Assembly: GCA_013388685.1 (NCBI GenBank)
Contig: JACAET010000028.1
Location: 1-64,000, forward strand
Length of the DNA stretch: 64,000 nucleotides
Source: Chloroflexota bacterium
GTDB taxonomy: Bacteria > Chloroflexota > Anaerolineae > Anaerolineales > Villigracilaceae
Reading direction: 5' to 3'
The position numbers were made by a program, and so were the translations under genes. This document shows positions 60,295 through 64,000 of the stretch, in pieces (position 1 is the stretch's first letter; each line of letters begins with the position of its first letter). Under the pieces are notes generated by a model. The model did not search any database. It was not told where the DNA came from and was given only the letters and a program-made list of their open reading frames with translations.

Positions 60295-60323
60295 CAACAA
60301 ATCTTAAACCCCAAGGAGAAACG

Positions 60324-60770
60324 ATGGGACTGTACTTCGAAGAATTCACTATCGGGCAGAAAATCGTCACCGAAAAACGGACGATCACCGAAGCCGATAT
60401 TCTCGAATTTGCGCGGCTTTCCGGCGACGATAACCGCATCCACACCGACCCGGAGTTCAGCAAAACAACTCCTTTCGGCAGGCAGATTGCGCATGGCTTG
60501 CTGGGGTTGTCCATTGCTTCGGGGCTGGCATGGCAGACCGGCTTGATGGATGGAACCGTCATTGCCTTCCGGGAGGTGAAGGAATGGAAGTTCGTCAAAC
60601 CGGTCTTCATCGGCGATACGATTCACGCCGAGCTGGAAACCGCCGAAACCAAAGCCCTGCCGCGCATTGGCGGCGGCTCTGTAACGATCGGTATCGAAGT
60701 CAAAAACCAGAACGATGAAGTGTGCCACCGCGGCACATGGGTCGTGCTGATTATGAGTAAACCATCTTAA
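60324..60770 (+). CDS. MaoC-family hydratase/dehydratase
   Basis: 148 residues from ATG 60324 with AAGGAG upstream; a longer frame to 60267 runs through the repeat element. Hot-dog fold with hydratase motif DDNRIHTDPEFSKTTPFGRQIAHGLL, where Asp and His are catalytic in R-specific enoyl-CoA hydratases. Likely hydrates enoyl-CoA in fatty-acid or branched-chain metabolism. Single hot-dog, so acts as a dimer. Confidence 0.92.
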   Translation: MGLYFEEFTIGQKIVTEKRTITEADILEFARLSGDDNRIHTDPEFSKTTPFGRQIAHGLLGLSIASGLAWQTGLMDGTVIAFREVKEWKFVKPVFIGDTIHAELETAETKALPRIGGGSVTIGIEVKNQNDEVCHRGTWVVLIMSKPS

Positions 60771-60790
60771 ATTCAGGATTTTCGATTGAT

Positions 60791-60832
60791 TAACCGATTA
60801 CCACTTACCAGGCATCAATCACCAGGTTGCCA
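60791..60832. repeat. ACCAATTACC-type repeat abutting PBP start
   Basis: TTAACCGATTACCACTTACC and AATCACCAGG units run to the ATG at 60833. No ribosome binding site is seen in the gap. Confidence 0.55.
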
Positions 60833-63800
60833 ATGACCAACGACGAAGAACGCGCGAGGCGCATCAAACGACTTTTGGACTCCGAAGCCGAGACACGGGC
60901 AGAACCTCCCGTCGAACCGGCAAAAGACGGCACCACGCGCGCCGCCGCGCCGCATCGCACCCCCACCCCGCCGCCTCCCTCTTCGATCGCGCTGGACAAG
61001 GACAACATGCCCCTGCCCCGCCGCGTCGATCAGGTGGACCTGGGCAGTACGCGCGTCTCACCCGCCGCCTACGAGCCCGCCAGCCGCCCGGCAAACGGCA
61101 TTTCACAACCCCGCAGCGCCTCCACGCCGCGCCCCAGCCAGCCGCCCCCCAGCCGCCCGCACATCTCCCTGAACTGGCTGGGCGGTTCTTGGGGTTGTCT
61201 TCTGCGCGCCTTTATCTTTTCCCTGTTTGGGCTGGTGATCCTTGCCGTCATCGGCGTCTCCGCGCTGATGATTTCCTACTACCGCATCGCCCGCACCCTG
61301 CCCAGCGTGGACGACCTCCGCAACCGCGCCTCCCAATTCGAGACCACCCGCATCCTCGATCGCAACGGCAACCCGCTCTACGAAATCCTCGACCCAAACG
61401 CCGGACGCCGCACCTACGTTCCCCTCGACAAAATTTCCCCGGCTCTCGTCGCCGCGACGATTGCCACCGAAGACCAGGACTTTTACACCCACCCCGGCTT
61501 CGACCCGCTGGCGATCGTCCGCGCCTTGTGGGTCAACTACCGCACAGGCGGCGAAGGCGGAGGCGCCTCCACCATCACCCAGCAGTTGGCGCGCGCCCTC
61601 CTGCTTTCCCCCGAAGAACGCGCCCAGCGCACGTACCAGCGCAAGGCGCGCGAAATCATCCTCGCCGCCGAAATCACCCGCCGCTACTCCAAAGACGAAA
61701 TCCTCGAACTCTACCTCAACGAAATCTACTACGGCAACCTCGCCTACGGCATCGAAGCTGCCGCCGAAACCTACTTCGGCAAGACCGCCAACCAACTCTC
61801 CCTGGCAGAAGCCTCCTTCCTGGCAGGTCTTCCGCAATCCCCCGCCGTGTACGACATCTACACCAACCGCGACGCCACCCTGCGACGCCAACAGCAGGTG
61901 CTCGTCCTCATGTACCAGTTGAGCATGGAACGAGGCTGCATCGAAGTCAGCAACAGCAGTGTCCCCATCTGCGTGGATGCCCAAACCATCCTCAACGCCG
62001 CCGACGAAATGAAAACCCGCCTCTTCGCCGCCCCCAACATGGATGCCCGCTATCCCCACTGGGTCAACTTCATCCGCTCGCAGTTGGAAGCCCAATACGA
62101 CGCGCAGACCATCTACCGCTCCGGCTTCATCATCTACACCACCCTCGACCCCAACCTGCAAAACGAAGCCCAGCGCCTCGTCACCGAACAGGTGGCGGCG
62201 CTTGCCGACAAAAACGCCCGCAACGGCGCGCTGGTCGCCATCAAACCCTCCACCGGCGAAATCCTCGCCATGGTCGGCTCGCCCGATTTCAACAACGCCG
62301 CCATTTCCGGGCAGGTCAACATGGCAACCAGTCCCACACGCCAGCCGGGTTCCTCCATCAAACCCATCACCTACGTCGCCGCCTTCGAAAAAGGCTGGAC
62401 CCCCGCCACCTGGATCTGGGACGTGCCCACCGAATTCCCCGACGGCGCCAACCCGCCCTACACCCCCAAAAACTACGACGGCAAATTCCACGGCGGCATG
62501 ACCGTCCGCACCGCGCTGGCAAACTCCTTCAACATCCCCGCCGTCAAAGCGCTGCAATTCGTCGGCATCTACGACGACCCGAACACCCCCGAAAAAGACG
62601 GCATGATCGCCATGGCAGAGCGGCTCGGCATCACCAGCCTGACGCGCCCGGATTACGGTCTCGCCCTCACCCTGGGCGGAGGCGAAGTCAGCCTGCTCGA
62701 CATGACCTCCGCCTTCTCCGTCTTCGCCAACGGCGGAAAAAAAGTCCCGCCTGTTGCCATCCTCAAAATCGTGGACTTCGAAGGCAACCTCATCTATGAA
62801 TACAAACCGCCCGAAGGCGAACAGGTCATCCGCCCCGAACACGCCTTCCTCATCTCCTCCATCCTCTCCGACAACGAAGCCCGCGCCTGGATGTTCGGGC
62901 GCAACTCCGTTCTCGATCTGCCCTTCCAGGCTGCCGCCAAAACCGGCACCACCAACGACTTCCGCGACAACTGGACCATGGGCTACACCCCCGACCTGGC
63001 AGCCGGCGTCTGGGTGGGCAACGCCGACTACACCCCCATGGTCAACACCACGGGCTTGAGCGGCGCCGCCCCCATCTGGTCGCAGTTCATGCAATTCGCC
63101 GTGCCATACGTCACCGGCAACAACCCCCGCCCCTTCACCATCCCGCCTGGCATCACGGAGCGAATCATCTGCAACCTCTCCGGCGCCGAACCCTCCCAAT
63201 GGTGCCGCGGCGGACAACGCAGCGAATTCTTCGCCAGCGACCAGCCCCCCCTGCCCCCCAGCCAGGACCTGCTCACCAAAACCACCATAGACACCTGGAC
63301 CGGCCTCATCGCCGGCGACGCCTGTCCCGACTTCGCCCAAGAAGAAATGGTCATGAACGTCCCCGACGAATGGGCGCGCAAATGGTTCAAAACTGCCGAC
63401 GGGCGCGCCTGGCTCGAATCCCACGACCTCCCCCGCAACCCCTTCTTCAAACCCGAGCGCGAATGCAGTTCCACCGACCCGCGTCCCATCCTCCAGTTCA
63501 TCGCGCTCAAAGACGTGGACACAATCACCGAATCGCCCCTCGAGATCAAAGCCGTCATCAACGTCACCAGCGGCGAGATCACCGGCTGGCGGCTCGAATA
63601 CGGCACGGGCAACGACTCATCCGCATGGACTCTTCTTGTCGAGGGACGCGACAAGTTCATTGAACCCAATACCCTCTACCGATGGGATCTGAACGACCTG
63701 GATGGCGGACACATCACCCTGCGCCTCTACCTCATGAACGGAGAGGATTTCTACGCCGAAAAACGCGTCGTTCTGACGTTCAACCTGCCCACCCCCACCC

Positions 63801-63919
63801 CCGAACCGACCGCCACCCCGACGCTTTTCCCGACCGATACACCCGTTCCCGATACGCCGACCCCCCCCCCCACCCCATCCCCCACACCGACGGAGACGCC
63901 GGTTACCCCTTCACCCTAA
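60833..63919 (+). CDS. Class A penicillin-binding protein (GT51 and transpeptidase)
   Basis: 1028 residues from ATG 60833. Pro/Arg-rich cytosolic N-terminus (~1-115), one membrane helix (~125-150), GT51 glycosyltransferase with catalytic Glu in IATEDQDFYTHPGFD (about 213) and STITQQLARA, then the transpeptidase domain with nucleophile Ser in QPGSSIKP (about 507), ANSFN (SxN-type), and KTGTT (about 703). C-terminal extension of ~200 residues ending in a Pro/Thr/Glu repeat tail (TPTPEPTATPT). Polymerises and crosslinks peptidoglycan. The tail may anchor or span the wall. Confidence 0.95.
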   Translation: MTNDEERARRIKRLLDSEAETRAEPPVEPAKDGTTRAAAPHRTPTPPPPSSIALDKDNMPLPRRVDQVDLGSTRVSPAAYEPASRPANGISQPRSASTPRPSQPPPSRPHISLNWLGGSWGCLLRAFIFSLFGLVILAVIGVSALMISYYRIARTLPSVDDLRNRASQFETTRILDRNGNPLYEILDPNAGRRTYVPLDKISPALVAATIATEDQDFYTHPGFDPLAIVRALWVNYRTGGEGGGASTITQQLARALLLSPEERAQRTYQRKAREIILAAEITRRYSKDEILELYLNEIYYGNLAYGIEAAAETYFGKTANQLSLAEASFLAGLPQSPAVYDIYTNRDATLRRQQQVLVLMYQLSMERGCIEVSNSSVPICVDAQTILNAADEMKTRLFAAPNMDARYPHWVNFIRSQLEAQYDAQTIYRSGFIIYTTLDPNLQNEAQRLVTEQVAALADKNARNGALVAIKPSTGEILAMVGSPDFNNAAISGQVNMATSPTRQPGSSIKPITYVAAFEKGWTPATWIWDVPTEFPDGANPPYTPKNYDGKFHGGMTVRTALANSFNIPAVKALQFVGIYDDPNTPEKDGMIAMAERLGITSLTRPDYGLALTLGGGEVSLLDMTSAFSVFANGGKKVPPVAILKIVDFEGNLIYEYKPPEGEQVIRPEHAFLISSILSDNEARAWMFGRNSVLDLPFQAAAKTGTTNDFRDNWTMGYTPDLAAGVWVGNADYTPMVNTTGLSGAAPIWSQFMQFAVPYVTGNNPRPFTIPPGITERIICNLSGAEPSQWCRGGQRSEFFASDQPPLPPSQDLLTKTTIDTWTGLIAGDACPDFAQEEMVMNVPDEWARKWFKTADGRAWLESHDLPRNPFFKPERECSSTDPRPILQFIALKDVDTITESPLEIKAVINVTSGEITGWRLEYGTGNDSSAWTLLVEGRDKFIEPNTLYRWDLNDLDGGHITLRLYLMNGEDFYAEKRVVLTFNLPTPTPEPTATPTLFPTDTPVPDTPTPPPTPSPTPTETPVTPSP

Positions 63920-63925
63920 CATTCC

Positions 63926-64000
63926 ATGAACACACAAACACGCGCCGCCATCAAACCTGGCATGATCGTATGGATTGTGCTGAAACAGGATCAACGCACC
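63926..64000 (+). CDS. ywbE: YwbE-family (DUF2196) protein, 5' fragment
   Basis: 25 codons to the window edge: MNTQTRAAIKPGMIVWIVLK then QDQRT. It matches the start of the small YwbE/DUF2196 family (IKPG...VLKKDQRTG). Function unknown. Six bases after the PBP stop. Confidence 0.75.
   Translation, partial: MNTQTRAAIKPGMIVWIVLKQDQRT

Noticed and set aside
60186..60300. CRISPR array
   Set aside because: Only two pairs of adjacent 15-mers with no regular spacers; it is a small repeat element.
61103..63424. 773-codon minus-strand open frame opposite the penicillin-binding protein
   Set aside because: Gly/Val/Asp-rich shadow of the PBP frame; no motif and no ribosome binding site.

Overview
The window reads as chromosomal DNA of an uncultured-type Chloroflexota, most likely class Anaerolineae. 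The basis is the gene families: two very large Chlor_Arch_YYY/DUF2298 membrane proteins with PMT-like glycosyltransferases, a KimA-type K+ transporter, an unusual phn transporter, a CpaE/CpaF pair, and many short dispersed repeats inside genes as well as between them. The lineage call is inference from gene content. Gene density is high, most genes sit in short same-strand runs with 4-bp ATGA/GTGA overlaps, and no tRNA, rRNA, CRISPR array or intact transposase was seen.

Layout. 1-4.5 kb, minus strand: start of glyQ (cut by the window edge), a CDP-paratose-type epimerase overlapping a YbhN/AglD-type membrane protein, and lepA. 4.6-7.1 kb, minus: three unrecognised genes, visibly less G+C rich than their surroundings; two of them share a domain, and a 59-bp inverted-repeat element lies at the 5' end. 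7.2-11.8 kb, minus: phnD-phnC-phnE-phnE phosphonate/phosphite-type ABC importer, both permeases enlarged by extracytoplasmic inserts. 11.9-14.6 kb: FmdB-type zinc ribbon, an unknown membrane protein, pcm, a small DUF2238-like membrane protein. 14.7-29.4 kb, plus: surface-glycan block (GT4, two methyltransferases, a PMT-like glycosyltransferase, a 1.6-kb-residue GT39-YYY fusion, DUF952, a second YYY protein, another PMT-like protein). 29.4-31.4 kb: cmk and two PlsC acyltransferases. 31.6-34.9 kb: a 1092-residue hybrid histidine kinase. 34.9-38.7 kb: potassium module kimA, a collapsed mini-kimA, and two trkA-like genes.

38.8-45.0 kb holds the origin-proximal set rpmH-rnpA-yidD-(beta-propeller lipoprotein)-yidC-jag-(pfkB)-parA-parB, but without dnaA and without DnaA boxes or a parS site that I could see. 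45-50.8 kb: amidohydrolase, two histidine kinases, an OmpR-type regulator and a CpaE-like ATPase. 51.4-57.3 kb: small protein and CpaF ATPase, double-HTH regulator, TPR protein, GNAT, a tandem V4R-like pair, and a monoacylglycerol-lipase-like hydrolase. 57.4-57.8 kb: a MITE-like element cutting a decayed DUF2513 gene. 57.8-64 kb: GH63-like glycosidase, MaoC-like hydratase, class A penicillin-binding protein, and the start of ywbE.

The points most worth following are: (i) a 118-residue gene made of the first and last parts of the adjacent KimA transporter, with about 544 residues missing and mostly synonymous divergence; (ii) several repeat families inserted in frame inside long membrane-protein genes and abutting start codons; (iii) the three-gene ORFan cassette; (iv) a two-copy MITE-like element; (v) -10 boxes placed so that the start codon would be the first transcribed base.
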